This document shows, piece after piece, positions 45,662 to 56,169 of a DNA stretch of 64,000 nt. The translations under genes were made by a program, and so were the position numbers. The stretch is taken from positions 88,718,501-88,782,500 of the forward strand of contig NC_073628.1 of NCBI RefSeq assembly GCF_029407905.1, given 5' to 3'. This DNA is from Bubalus kerabau. Lineage: Eukaryota > Chordata > Mammalia > Artiodactyla > Bovidae. The notes under the pieces are model-generated. The model made no database searches. It saw only the letters and a program-made list of their open reading frames with translations, and was not told the DNA's origin. Every line of letters begins with the position of its first letter. The stretch's first letter is position 1.

Positions 45662-46664
45662 TACAGGCATGCCTTGGAAATATTGTGGGTTTGGTTCCAG
45701 ACCACTGCAATAAAGCTGATATCACAATAAAGCAAGTCCCATCATTTTTTTTTTTTTTTTTTTTGGTTTCCTGGTGCATGTGGAAGCTATGTTTACACTA
45801 TACTATAGTCTCTTAAGTATAGCATTGTCTAAAAAATGTACATACTCTAATTTAAAAATGCTTTATCACTAAAAACTGCTATCATCTGAGCATTCTATGA
45901 GTCATAATCTTATTAAGAGTGCAGGGTCTTGTCTCAATGTTGATGGCTGCTGACTGATCACAGAGGTGGTTGCTGGAAGCTGGGGTGGCTGTGGCTATTT
46001 CTTAGAATAAGACAACAATGAAGTTTGCCACATCGATTGACTCTTCCTTTAATGAATGATTTCTCTGTAGCACACAGTGCTCTTTGATTGCATTTTACCA
46101 AAGCAGAACTTCTTTCAAAATTGGAGTCAATTCTCTCAAACCCTGCTGCTGCTTTGTCAACTAAGTTTACGTGATATTCTAGATTTTTGTGTCAACAGTC
46201 TTTATAGCATCTTTACCAAGAGTAGGTTCCATCTCAAGAAGCCACTTTCTTTGCCTATCGATCAAAAGCAACTTCTTAATTCATTCAAGTTTTACCATGA
46301 GATTGCAGCAATTTAACCACAGCCTCAGCTTCCACTTTTAATTCTAGTTCTCTTGCAACTTCCATCACATCTACAGTTACTTCCCTTGCTGAGGTCTTGA
46401 ATCTCTCAAAGTCATCCATGAAGTTTGGAATCAGTTTCTTTCAAACTCCTGTTAGTGTTAATATTTTCACCTCCTCCCATGAATCACAAACATTTTAATG
46501 GCATCTAGAATAGAGGGTCTTTTCCAGAAGAGTTTCAAATAACTTTTCCCAGATCCAGCAGAGGATCCACTGAGGTAGTTGTAGCCTTATGAAATGTATT
46601 TATTCAATAATAAGACTTGAAAGTTGAAATGATTCCTTGATCTATGGGCTACAGAATGGATGTT

Positions 46665-47341
46665 GTTGTTCAGATCAGATCAGATCAGATCAGTTCAGTC
46701 GCTCGGTCCTGTCCGACTCTTTGCGACCCCATGAATCACAGCATGCCAGGCCTCCCTGTCCATCACCAACTCCCGGAGTTCACTCAGACTCACGTCCATC
46801 AAGTCAGTGATGCCATCCAGCCATCTCATCCTCTGTTGTCCCCTTCTCCTCCTGCCCCCAATCCCTCCCAGCATCAGGGTCTTTTCCAATGAATCAACTC
46901 TTCGCATGAGGTGGCCAAAGTACTGGAGTTTCAGCTTTAGCATCATTCCTTCCAAAGAAATCCCAGGGCTGATCTCCTTCAGAATGGACTGGTTGGATCT
47001 CCTTGCAGTCCAAGGGACTCTCAAGAGTCTTCTCCAACACCACAGTTCAAAAGCATCAATTCTTCAGTGCTCAGCCTTCTTCACAGTCCAACTCTCACAT
47101 CCATACATGACCACAGGAAAAACCATAGCCTTGACTAGACGAACCTTTGTTGGCAAAGTAATGTCTCTGCTTTTGAATATGCTATCTAGGTTGGTCATAA
47201 CTTTCCTTCCAAGGAGTAAGCGTCTTTTAATTTCATGGCTGCAGTCACCATCTGTAGTGATTTTGGAGCCCAGAAAAATAAAGTCTGACACTGTTTCCAC
47301 TGTTTCCTCATCTATTTCCCATGAAGTGGTGGGACCAGATT
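46665..47341 (-). mobile_element. BovB LINE 3' fragment nested in Tigger1
   Basis: Reverse-complement BovB. The tail is a (CAGAT)4 repeat at 46671-46690 followed by cagttcagtcgctcgg, and the 5' limit is near agtggtgggaccagat at 47341. It splits Tigger1 between ggatgttgttgtt and tagtaagcatg. It has many intact CpGs and is the youngest-looking BovB here. Confidence 0.96.
46695..47300 (-). pseudogene. BovB ORF C-terminal region, one stop
   Basis: Two frames in the same phase run from 47300 to 46695: FIFLGSKITTDGDCSHEIKR ... CESWTVKKAEH, then a stop, then the distal part ending in RMRWLDGITDLMDVSLSELR and IHGVAKSRTGPSD. This C-terminal domain follows the RT in BovB and is conserved across copies in the window (LKLKLQYFGHLM, RRRRG, MRWLDGITD). 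The interrupting stop at 47064-47066 results from CGCCGA becoming CACTGA (47064-47069). Without it the piece would read through to the normal end. Confidence 0.9.
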
Positions 47342-48608
47342 AGTAAGCATGAAAAAATCTTTAATCTTGTACATCTCTATTAGAGCTCTTGGGTGGCCAG
47401 GTGTGCTGTCAGTGAGGAGAAATACTTTGAAAAGAATTTCTTTCTTTTTTTTTTTTTTCTGAGCAGTAGGTCTCAAAAAGTGAGCTTAAAATATTTAGTA
47501 ATACTGTAAACAAATGAGCTGTCACCCAGGCTTTATCGTTCCGCTGATAGAGCACAGGCAGAGTAGAATTTGTATAATTCTTATGGGTTTGACTAAGTAA
47601 GCACTGGCTTCTATTGAAAGTTATCTGCTGCATTAGGCCCTAACAGGAGAGTCAGCCTGCCCTTTGAAGCTTTGAAGCCAAGGCATTGACTTCTCCTCTC
47701 TAGCTCTGAAAGTCCTGGAGGGCATCTTCTTCCAATAGAAGGCTCTTTCATTTTACATTGAAATCTGTTGTTTAGCGTGGTCACATTCATTATAATTGTC
47801 TTAGCTAGATCTTCTGGTTAACTTGCTGCAGCTTCTACATCAGCAACTGCTGTTATGGAAACAGCTTATTTGTAGAATTAAAAAGTGTTAGAGCCTTGAT
47901 CTGGATTAGGCTTTGTCTTAAGGTAATGTTGTTGTTGGCTAATCTTCTATTCAGACCGCTAAAACTTACCCTGTATCAGAAATAAGGCTGTTTTGGTTTT
48001 GTATCGCTTGTGTGTTCACTGAAGTGGCACTTTAAATTTCCTTCAAGAACTTTTCCTTTACATTCACAACTTGACTTAACTGTTTGGCACACAAGCTGTA
48101 GCTCTCAGACTATCTTGGCTTTCTGTATGCCTTCTTCACTAAGCATAATCATTTCTAGTGTTTGATTTAAAGTGAGAGACGTGTGACTCTTCCTTTTACT
48201 TGGAGGCCATCATGTTTGTGAAGTGGCTTAATTCTTACATGGTTGTGTCTCAGGGGATAGGAAGGCCGGAGGAGCAGGAGAGAGACACAGGAACAGCCAG
48301 TCATTGAAGCAGTTGGAACACATACAATATCTCAAGTTAATCATCTTATGAATGAGGTTCATAGTCTTGAGAACATTGAAGATCATGGAGGACAGATCAC
48401 TATAACCAATATATTATAATGAAAAAGCTCGAAATATTGCTAGAATTACCAAATGTGACACAAAAATGTGAAGTGAGAAAATACAGTTATAAAAACGGTG
48501 GCAATAGACTTGTTGGAGGCAGTGTTGCCACAAAGCTTCAATTTGCATAAAACACAGTATTTGCAAAGTACAATAAAGTGAAGCATAATAAAATGAGGTC
48601 TGCCTGTA

Positions 48609-48810
48609 GCTAATCCTAAATTTGAGAGATGGTTTCTTGGTAATGCTGAGAGTGGGCTATGAAAAATGTTCTCTCAAAGAAGTGAAGGATCAGATACTGG
48701 GCCTTTGGGTGATTTTTTTTTTTTTTTTTTTGGTAGAGCTCAAAAGAGATATGAAATACAGAGTTGTTTTATTCGGAATCTGTGGATTAGCCATAGATTA
48801 ACAACCATGC
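48609..48810. other. Unique sequence with T-run
   Basis: A run of T at about 48714-48731. No gene. Confidence 0.5.
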
Positions 48811-49020
48811 GGGTTTCCCTGGTAGCTCAGAGGTAAAGAATGTGCCTGTAATGTAAAAGATGTGGGTTTGATCCCTGGTCCAGGTAGATCCCCTGAAGAA
48901 GGAAATGGCAACCCACTCCAGTATTCTTGCCTGGAAAATCCCATAGACAGAGGAGCCTGGGGGGCCATAGTCCATGGGGTTGCAAAGAGTCAAACACAAC
49001 TTAGTGAATAAACAACAACA
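48811..49020 (+). mobile_element. BOV-tA SINE
   Basis: gggtttccctggtagctcag to acaacttagtgaataaacaa, with a decayed B box (ggtttgatcc). Confidence 0.93.
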
Positions 49021-49780
49021 AGCAGTCACATGGGTTGAAGAGGGCAGCTTACCTTCTGAAATCTCTAAGCACTTAAAAGCACAAGAGTTTAATCCACCAG
49101 ATATAAAATAAGTGGGAGGAAAGTGAAATAATACAATCCGTCTGAAGACTGTTGAGCCCAGAAATGTTTCATTAAAGCTCTCAGAAAATAACAACCCCAA
49201 CAACAACAGATACTTCAGTTTAGTCTGTGGCCTAGGGAGATTTGCAGAGCAGGAAGGATAAGCTCACCCAACCATTTTGACTTTCCCCTGGATACTGTTA
49301 CCCTTGTGAAAACCCAGACCTGGCCACCAGGGAAAAGGCTCACACCACTTCCTTGTTTCCTCTTGCTTTGCAGTTTTGCAATCACCCCCAACAAAGGGGT
49401 ATGTGAACTGAACAGCAGCCCAGGTAAAGGTGTGAACTGAGGCTGAGGCCGCCCCCAAGCTGGTCATTCAGGCCAGTGGGACAGATTGTCTGAGACACTG
49501 CATTGGCAGCTCATTAACGAAAATTTCTGGTGGTTTGAGTTAAGGCTTATGGTGTAGTCTTCCTCCACACGGCTTTTGTGAGATATTTTACTTCCAAACT
49601 AGGAAGATTGCTCACATCTGACGCTCAAGAGTGTGGCACATTGAGAAGCTGCAGTAACATCCTGCCGCAGCTATGGGGCGGCCCCTCGGGGTGGCCAGGA
49701 AGGGGGTCTGGGCACTGATGACCGCAGGCCCTGAGCTGGGAGGCATGTGAAATTCTGAAAGTATTGTTATTGCTTAGTTT
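49021..49780. other. Unique sequence
   Basis: No recognised gene. A small GC-rich patch (about 49660-49720) is too short to be called a CpG island. Confidence 0.5.
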
Positions 49781-49782
49781 TT

Positions 49783-49985
49783 GTCATTTAGTTGCTAAGC
49801 TGTGTTGGACTCTTTGCAGTTCCATGGACTGTGGCCTGCCAGGCTCCTCTGTCCATAGGATTCTTCAGGCAAGAATACTGGAGTGGGTTGCCATTTCCTT
49901 CTCCAGGGGATCTTCCTGACCCAGGGATCAAAGCAGCATCTCCTGCTTTGGCAGGATTCTTTACCGTTAAGCCACCTGGGAAGCC
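49783..49985 (-). mobile_element. BOV-tA SINE
   Basis: Reverse complement from tagttgctaagctgtgttgg to gccacctgggaagccc. Confidence 0.93.
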
Positions 49986-50344
49986 CGTTCTGAATGTATT
50001 TCCTGCACCAAATTGGCATTAGAGTAAATGTGGTAAATTCTATTGATTCTACTTGGGGATCACAGATCCTGTTTTCCTTTGAATTACTTTCTTTCTTTTT
50101 TGCATTTAAATTAGATAACAAATTATCTCTTCCTGTATGGATTTAGCAGATGACTTATTTATATGACACCATATCCCCATTTTTGGAAGAAGCTTTCCCA
50201 AACTGATTGACTCAAAGACTCAAGCTGGCCTTTCAGCCTGAAGGATGGGCTTAGGGCAGATACTCACTGCTGGCATTTTCTCTGAGGCTGTGTTGTGTTT
50301 GTGGTTGTTTGAATCCTCTGAATGTCTGCCTCCTGCAATACATA
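49986..50344. other. Unique sequence
   Basis: No recognised gene or repeat. Confidence 0.45.
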
Positions 50345-50845
50345 TTTCTTTCTTTCCCCCAGCTTTATTGAGGTATAATTGACTTCAACAAATAAAGTAA
50401 ATCAAAATTGCATTTCAGATACACATGATGATTTGATGTATGTCTACATTGTGAAATGATTACCACAGCCAATAAGCTTTTATTTGTTTGTGGTGAGCAC
50501 ACTTAACATCTGCTTACTCTTTTTAGCAAGTTTCAAGTATATAATATGCTATTAGTACCTGTGGGCTTCCCCACAGGCTCAATGGTAAAGGCTCTGCCTG
50601 CCAATGCAGGAGACATGGGTTCAATCCCTGAGTTGAGAAGTTCCCTTGAAGAAGGAAATAGCAACCCACTCCAATAATCTTGCCTGGGAAATCCCATGGA
50701 CAGAGGAGACTAAGAGGCTATAGTCCCTGGGGTGGCAAAGAGTCAGACATGACTTAGCAACTAAACAGCAACAAAGTAGAACCTATAGTCATCATGCTGT
50801 ACATTGGATCCTCAGACCTTATTCATAATGCATATTATTGAGTGC
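50345..50845 (-). mobile_element. Old L1 3' end, split by BOV-tA
   Basis: Reverse complement: cccagctttattgaggtata, the gtgaaatgattaccacagcc block, and after the SINE tagtcatcatgctgtacatt and ggatcctcagaccttattca. Confidence 0.8.
50563..50774 (+). mobile_element. BOV-tA SINE
   Basis: gggcttccccacaggctcaa to gacttagcaactaaacagca, inserted in the old L1. Loosely matching agtacctgt / agaacctat flank it. Confidence 0.93.
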
Positions 50846-51249
50846 TCCTGCAAGGTAATATCCTGGTGGTGGTGGTGGTGAGTGTGTTGGATGGAATAGG
50901 GGAAAGCAGATGACATATAAAATACCTCTGGCCTTGAGGTCCTCAATTAGTAGAAGAGATTGGACATGCCTTCCCAGCTTTCATGCCAGACAGAATCCAT
51001 TTTGTATGTATATATAGGTAAAGTGCTCTGGGTGATCAGGAAGAGAGAGAATACCGAGGCTGTTGAGGCTAGGAGAAGCTTAGTGTGGAAAGAGATGGCA
51101 TATATGCCTGGCTTTGAAGGCTGAGCCTGGTTTCTGAAAGAGGCTTTGGGAATGGATATGAACAAGTGAAGTCCAATAAAAGCTCCAAACCCTATAAAAC
51201 CTAGAAGAATCAGTAATTCTATATAGCCAGAGAAGACGCAATATGAAGT
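50846..51249. other. Unique sequence; (TGG)n tract
   Basis: A short TGG repeat at about 50866-50880. Minus-strand frames here (50947-51165, 51080-51463) lack recognisable domains. Confidence 0.45.
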
Positions 51250-51378
51250 AAGGGGCTAAGAGCATGTATCCCCAGAATCTGACAGCCAGGGTTCCACTTC
51301 TGCCTCTGCCCCTCCTGCTCAGTGATTTTGAGCAGATTACTTTGCTTCTCTCAGCTGAAGTGTCCCCATTTGTATGGA
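51250..51378 (+). repeat. MIR SINE
   Basis: The agcatgtatccccagaatct, the gtgattttgagcagattact block, and cagctgaagtgtccccattt match MIR. Confidence 0.7.
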
Positions 51379-52089
51379 AACCCTCAGCACTGCTCACATC
51401 ATCTCCTAGGTCTTGCCCATTCATGACCATCTTGGCTTTAGCTGATGGTAGGTACTCCAGCATCTAGACAATGCCCCTGTTTTCCTCATCGAGTCCCCAG
51501 GTTGGGCCTGGGTGGTGTTGGGGAGCCCCTTCTTTCCCCGAAACCTCCCCCACCCCCTTCTCTTATCCTCCATCCACTCCATCCATTTCAGTGCCTCATC
51601 TTCCTCAGGTGGTTGCCTCCAGTCTCCATGAGCAGTGTTTCTAGCTTTAGATACCTTAGGTGTGAGTGGCTCTAGGGTTGTCACATTTTCTGTAAATCGT
51701 AGCATCTGCAAGACAAGACAACTTTTCTCTTGCTGATATTGGTCAGCTCTTCAGACAGTAACATGTTCAGAAGCTCTGGCTATTTGTACTGTCAGATCTT
51801 CCTTCTTCTCAGGGGTGAGGAAGAGGAAGAAAGGGGAGGGATATGAAATGAGCTAGAACTGCATCCTTCCACAGGTATCATAAAGACAATGAAAGTATTT
51901 GTCTCACAGGTAATTCCCCAAGATCAGATGGAAATAATGTAAGCAAAGCCCATGACACAGTGCCAGGCACAGGGCAATCTCTCAATAACTATTAGCAGTG
52001 ATAGCATTGTATCTATATTCTAGGGGCTAGATGACCTGGATAGTTGAGATAAAACTATAAAGTCCTGAGAAGCAGAATTTTATCCATCT
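51379..52089. other. No gene; small MIR 3' remnant
   Basis: About 51935-52005 (catgacacagtgccaggcac, aatctctcaataactattag) is a MIR 3' end. The rest is unassigned. Confidence 0.45.
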
Positions 52090-52262
52090 TCTCTCATAGG
52101 GTTACCTCTCTGAGTCTTAGTTTCCTCCTCCGTTAAATGGAGGTGATAGTAGTATAGTACATGTGCACAGATTGGTTCTGAGGATGTAAACATATGTAGA
52201 GAGAGCTTAGAAGAGTGTCATGTACACAGTAAACCCATCTGTGTTTGCTTTATCATTATTAT
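52090..52262 (+). repeat. MIR SINE
   Basis: The cttagtttcctcctccgtta, ggttctgaggatgtaaacat and the later tcatgtacacagtaaaccca pieces fit MIR. Confidence 0.65.
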
Positions 52263-52469
52263 TACCAGAGACTTCCAGGTTTCTATGTCTTTGTGCAAAG
52301 ATCAATTTCCAAGGGAGAGAATTGAGCTGCCTATATTGAGCTGGGTGTCACTTTGGGATAAGTTGGTTGGGGCAGAGGTGAGAAGATTATTTGGTATAGA
52401 CAATGGAACCCATATCACTGTCTTGACAGAGAAGACAGACCCCATAGGAGCTGCCTACTGTAGTCAGTA
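52263..52469. other. Unassigned
   Basis: No gene. A 71-residue frame at 52285-52500 runs into MIR sequence. Confidence 0.4.
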
Positions 52470-52620
52470 TTCCCGTTTTACAGATGAGGCAACTAAGTAA
52501 ACATCAGATACATTAGATTACGTGTTCAAGGTCACATTGAGTCATCAGTGAGATGTAGAACTTAGATTAAAATAGAAATTTCTGTTCCTTTTCAAGCCTA
52601 CAGTCTCTCCATCTACAGTC
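52470..52620 (-). repeat. MIR SINE
   Basis: cgttttacagatgaggcaac and ttcaaggtcacattgagtca are the reverse MIR core. Confidence 0.65.
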
Positions 52621-53539
52621 TGTTGTGTTCCCTTGTGTTCCCCTGAGCATGTATAAACAGCTACCTTTAAACCAATCACCATGATGTGGCAGGTTCTTCT
52701 TATTGGAAGAAAACATAAGTGATAAATGATAGCAAAGGGCAGTAATATGCTAATGCTTACTTCACAGTAAACTGAAGAGAGAAAACCTGAAGTTCACTTT
52801 CTCGTTTTCAATTAGGTTACACAGGCTATTAAGTCAAGACATAATATATTTTTAGATTTTTGGACAGAGTGTACAATAGCCAGAACTTATTGCTATGCAA
52901 ATGAAAACCAGACATTCAAGGTTAAACACCAAGCATCACACTTAAAACTAACCTTACCACCAACATCAGCCTTGCAAGAGAGGATGGAAAGTCTATTAGG
53001 CATTTATCTTGACTTTTTTCACCATATAATTACCTTCTAGATGCTTTCTATCTGTAATGAAGCTATCTATTTAGTATCTTTAAAAAATTGTCAGGAAGTA
53101 GAAGTTGTCTTGCATTTGGAACTGTTACTGATTGTAAGTTTTCTTATTATGAAGATCATTAGCTCAGTGTAACTTTGTCTCTTTCTTTTAATTAAATAAA
53201 CACAGCTCATCCAGTCTGAGGGTGTAGCATTGAATAGATGTGAAGAGGCTGTGTAGAAAACTCTGCAAGTTCTGCATGTTCATAGATTAAAAAAAAAATT
53301 CTCAGCTTTGCCAATGAATGTTCTTGAATAAGAAAGGACAACAGAAATGCATACATTTTATAGATTTTGATTCTCTAAGCACTCTTTGTTTCTACCAGTA
53401 GGCTGAATGTTCCTTATGGGCAGAGACCTTACCTGTTTGCTCATTATTGTAGCCCCAGTGCCTTGCAAAAAGGTTTTCTGCTCAACCAGTATTTCTCGAG
53501 GTGAATTGGATTCCAAGAACTTTGGCTTGTATTCCCACT
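52621..53539. other. No gene; L2 3' trace
   Basis: About 53400-53465 (atgggcagagaccttacctg, ttattgtagccccagtgcct) is an L2 3' end. The remainder is unassigned. Confidence 0.5.
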
Positions 53540-53870
53540 GTCATCACTATTTACAAATAAATAGCCAGATAGGGCAGGTACAATTATCAGTGTGATTGAG
53601 GGTAGGAGGAGAAGGGGTGACAAAGGATGAGATTGCTGGATGGCATCACCGACTCAATGGACATGAGTTTGAGCAAACTCTGCGAGACAGTGAAGGACAG
53701 GGAAACCTGGTGTGCTGCAGTCCATGGGGTTCAAAGAGTCAACACAACAAACTGAGGCAGGAAAAAGTCAACTAACCTGTCTTAAAGTTAAAAAGCCAGT
53801 AAGTGAAGAGCAGAGGCTGGAACCCAGAGCTCATGTCTCTGAACCTGAATTATTCTACAAGACAGGACAG
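53540..53870 (-). repeat. MIR SINE split by a short BovB
   Basis: Left part tcactatttacaaataaata; right part aaaaagccagtaagtgaaga, ggctggaacccagagctcat. Confidence 0.5.
53597..53750 (+). mobile_element. Short BovB 3' end (about 155 bp)
   Basis: Starts gagggtaggaggagaaggg and ends with cagtccatggggttcaaaga. It is truncated at nearly the same BovB position as the copy at 30524. Confidence 0.9.
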
Positions 53871-54255
53871 GAGCTGCAGTTATGACACCTTGCTCCTTCC
53901 CACACCCATGGGGACTGATGTGAAGAGTTTCAGAAAATTATTGTCTTTAGCTGCTGCTAAATCATTGTGTGACTGTTCCAATATGAAAATATTTTAAAAT
54001 TGATAATGAATTAAAAGACACCTGGAGTTGACTTGATATCTTTCCATTCCCCAAAACCAAGCCAAACATTTCCTAAATCCAGCGTAATAACATTCATTAT
54101 TGTCTTCTTCCTTTTTTTAAGAAGTCATCAGGCTCACACTTTGCTAAAAACTTCACAGTGATCAATAAGCAAGCTGCCACATGGTTCCCCCATATCATTT
54201 TATCTATTGAACCAAAGTCTGAGACTCATGACAAATGTGCCTGAACTCCAAACAG
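53871..54255. other. Unique sequence
   Basis: No recognised gene or repeat. Confidence 0.45.
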
Positions 54256-54266
54256 TATCATATTAA

Positions 54267-54771
54267 TTCAGTTCAGTTAGTTGCTCAGTCGTGTTTGACT
54301 CTTTGAGACCCCATGGGCTACAGCACACCAGGCCTCCCTGTCCATCACCAGCTCCCAGAATTTACTCAAACTCATGTGCATTGAGTTGGTGATGCCATCC
54401 AACTATCTCAACCTGTTGTCCCCTTCTCCTCCTGCCTTCAATCTTTCCCAGCATCAGGGTCTTTTCCAGTGAATCAGTCTTTCGCATCAGGTGGCCAAAG
54501 TATTAGAGTTTCAGCTTCAACATCAGTCCTTCCAGTGAATATTCAGGACTGCTTTCCTTTAGGGTGGACTGGTTGGATCTCCTTGCAGTCCAAGGGACTC
54601 TCAAGTGTCTTCTCCAACATCACACTTCAGAAGCATCAATTCTTTGGTGCTCAGCTTTCTTTATGGTCCAACTCTCACATCCATACGTGACCACTGGAAA
54701 AACCATAGCCTTGACTAGACAGACCTTTGTTGGCAAAGTAATGTCTCTGCTTTTTAATATGCTGTCTAGGT
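54267..54771 (-). mobile_element. BovB LINE 3' fragment
   Basis: Reverse complement from the tail ttcagttcagttagttgctc to tgctgtctaggt. Target duplication tatcatatta (54256-54265) against tatgatatta (54772-54781), 9 of 10 matching. The CGCCGA site reads CACCAA. Confidence 0.95.
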
Positions 54772-54781
54772 TATGATATTA

Positions 54782-55051
54782 TTTAACAGCAAACGCTTGC
54801 CTTCCCCAATCTCCAAAACTATAAGAAGCCTCAGCTTCTTGAATTTTTTAACTTTCACCATGGAACACATTTCTGATTTTCTTTTAATCTTGATCTATTT
54901 CTTTCCCTAATTTCTTTAAGTCTGGGTTATATTTAAGGTATACTCAAGAAGCAATTGTTTGTGTCTCAGAGGTAGTTCATACTGGCTCACTGGAGTTACC
55001 TGTTAAATCTTGAAGAATTTTGCAAGCTGGTTATTAAGTCAACCATTATCA
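54782..55051. other. Unique sequence
   Basis: No recognised gene or repeat. Confidence 0.4.
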
Positions 55052-55065
55052 AAACTTTAATTATT

Positions 55066-55570
55066 GGTGTGAGATGATACTTCATTATAGTTTTGATTTG
55101 CATTTCTCTAATGATAAGCGATGCTGAGCATTTTTTCATGTGTTTATTAGCCATCTGCATGTCTTCTTTGGAGAAATATCTGTTTAGGTCTTTTGCCTGT
55201 GTTTTGATTGGGTTGTTTGTTTTTCTGCTATTGAGTTGCATGAGCTGCTTGTATATTTTGGAGATTAATTCTTGTCAATTGTTTTATTTGCTATTATTTT
55301 CTCCCATTCTGAGGGCTGTCTTTTCACCTTGCTTATAGTTTCTTTTGTTGTGCAAAAGCTGTTAAGTTTAACTAGGTCCCATTTGTTTATTTTTGTTTTT
55401 ATTTCCATTACTCTGGAAGGTGGGTCATAGAGGATCTTGCTGTGATTTATGTTAGAGAGTGTCTGGATGGAGGGGACACATGTATACCTATGGTTGATTC
55501 ATATTGATGTATGGCAAAAACCACTACAATATCGTAATTATTCTTCAATTAAAATAAATAAATTAATTTC
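55066..55570 (+). mobile_element. 5'-inverted, truncated L1
   Basis: 55066-55465 is reverse-complement L1 ORF2 (gagaaatatctgtttaggtc, the cttgtatattttggagatta block). At about 55466 the sequence switches to plus-strand L1 3' UTR (acacatgtatacctatggtt, ttgatgtatggcaaaaacca). The A-rich tail is ttaaaataaataaatta. Near-matching flanks aaactttaattatt (55052-55065) and aaagcttaaattatt (55571-55585) indicate one insertion. Confidence 0.85.
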
Positions 55571-55585
55571 AAAGCTTAAATTATT

Positions 55586-55872
55586 TAAATTACAATTAAA
55601 TAGTATATTAAAAACAGGTAATAAATATGTAAAACATCACTTCATAATTATTACATTTTACTATTCTTATCTATGCTCTTGAAATTATTGGTGCATTGGT
55701 GGAATTACTATAGAGTGGTGTCCTCTTCCCAACTCTGTATCCAGTGATGTTATATTAGCTTGAAGTCAGCCTTGGTGGAAGTATTTTCACCATGGAAATT
55801 GGTAAGCTGTACAAGGCAGAGATTTTTTTTTTTTTTTTTTCTGTAGATCCACTTATTAAGTATTTACTATCG
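55586..55872. other. Unique sequence with a T-run
   Basis: A T-run at about 55828-55841. No gene. Confidence 0.4.
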
Positions 55873-55880
55873 TAGGTTTA

Positions 55881-56159
55881 GGAGAAGGCAGTGGCACCCC
55901 ACTCCAGTACTCTTGCCTGGAAAATCCCATGGATGGAGGAGCCTGGAAGGCTGCAGTCCATGGGGTCGCTGAGGGTTGGACACGACTGAGCGACTTCACT
56001 TTCACTTTTCACTTTCATGCATTGGAGAAGGACATGGCAACCCACTCCAGTGTTCTTGCCTGGAGAATCCCAGGGAGGGCAGAGCCTGGTTGGCTGCCGT
56101 CTATGGGATCGCACAGAGTCGGACACGACTGAAGTGACTTAGCAGCAGCAGCGGCAGCA
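55881..56159 (+). mobile_element. Bov-A2 dimer SINE
   Basis: Two Bov-A monomers with the cttttcactttcatgcattg linker and an AGC-repeat tail. The duplication taggttta(g) is at 55873-55880 and 56160-56167. Confidence 0.96.
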
Positions 56160-56169
56160 TAGGTTTAGC

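Larger units (their letters stand above)
45664..48606 (-). mobile_element. Tigger1 (pogo/Tc1-like) DNA transposon, near full length
   Basis: Both ends are present: caggcatgccttggaaatat on the left and the complement of caggcagacctcattttatt on the right. TA lies just outside each end (45662-45663, 48607-48608), the hallmark duplication of this superfamily. About 2.27 kb remains after removing the BovB at 46665-47341. The minus strand holds the remnant of the transposase gene, broken by stops and indels, with its start region near the complement of ggaggccatcatg at about 48205. A T20 run at 45746-45766 lies just inside the left end, where this family has a short T tract. Confidence 0.9.

Noticed and set aside
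51080..51463. 127-residue minus-strand frame with a hydrophobic patch (FWGYMLLAPYFILRLLWLYR)
   Set aside because: It overlaps a MIR element for about a third of its length, shows no conserved motif, and has no splice or promoter context. A chance frame is more likely.
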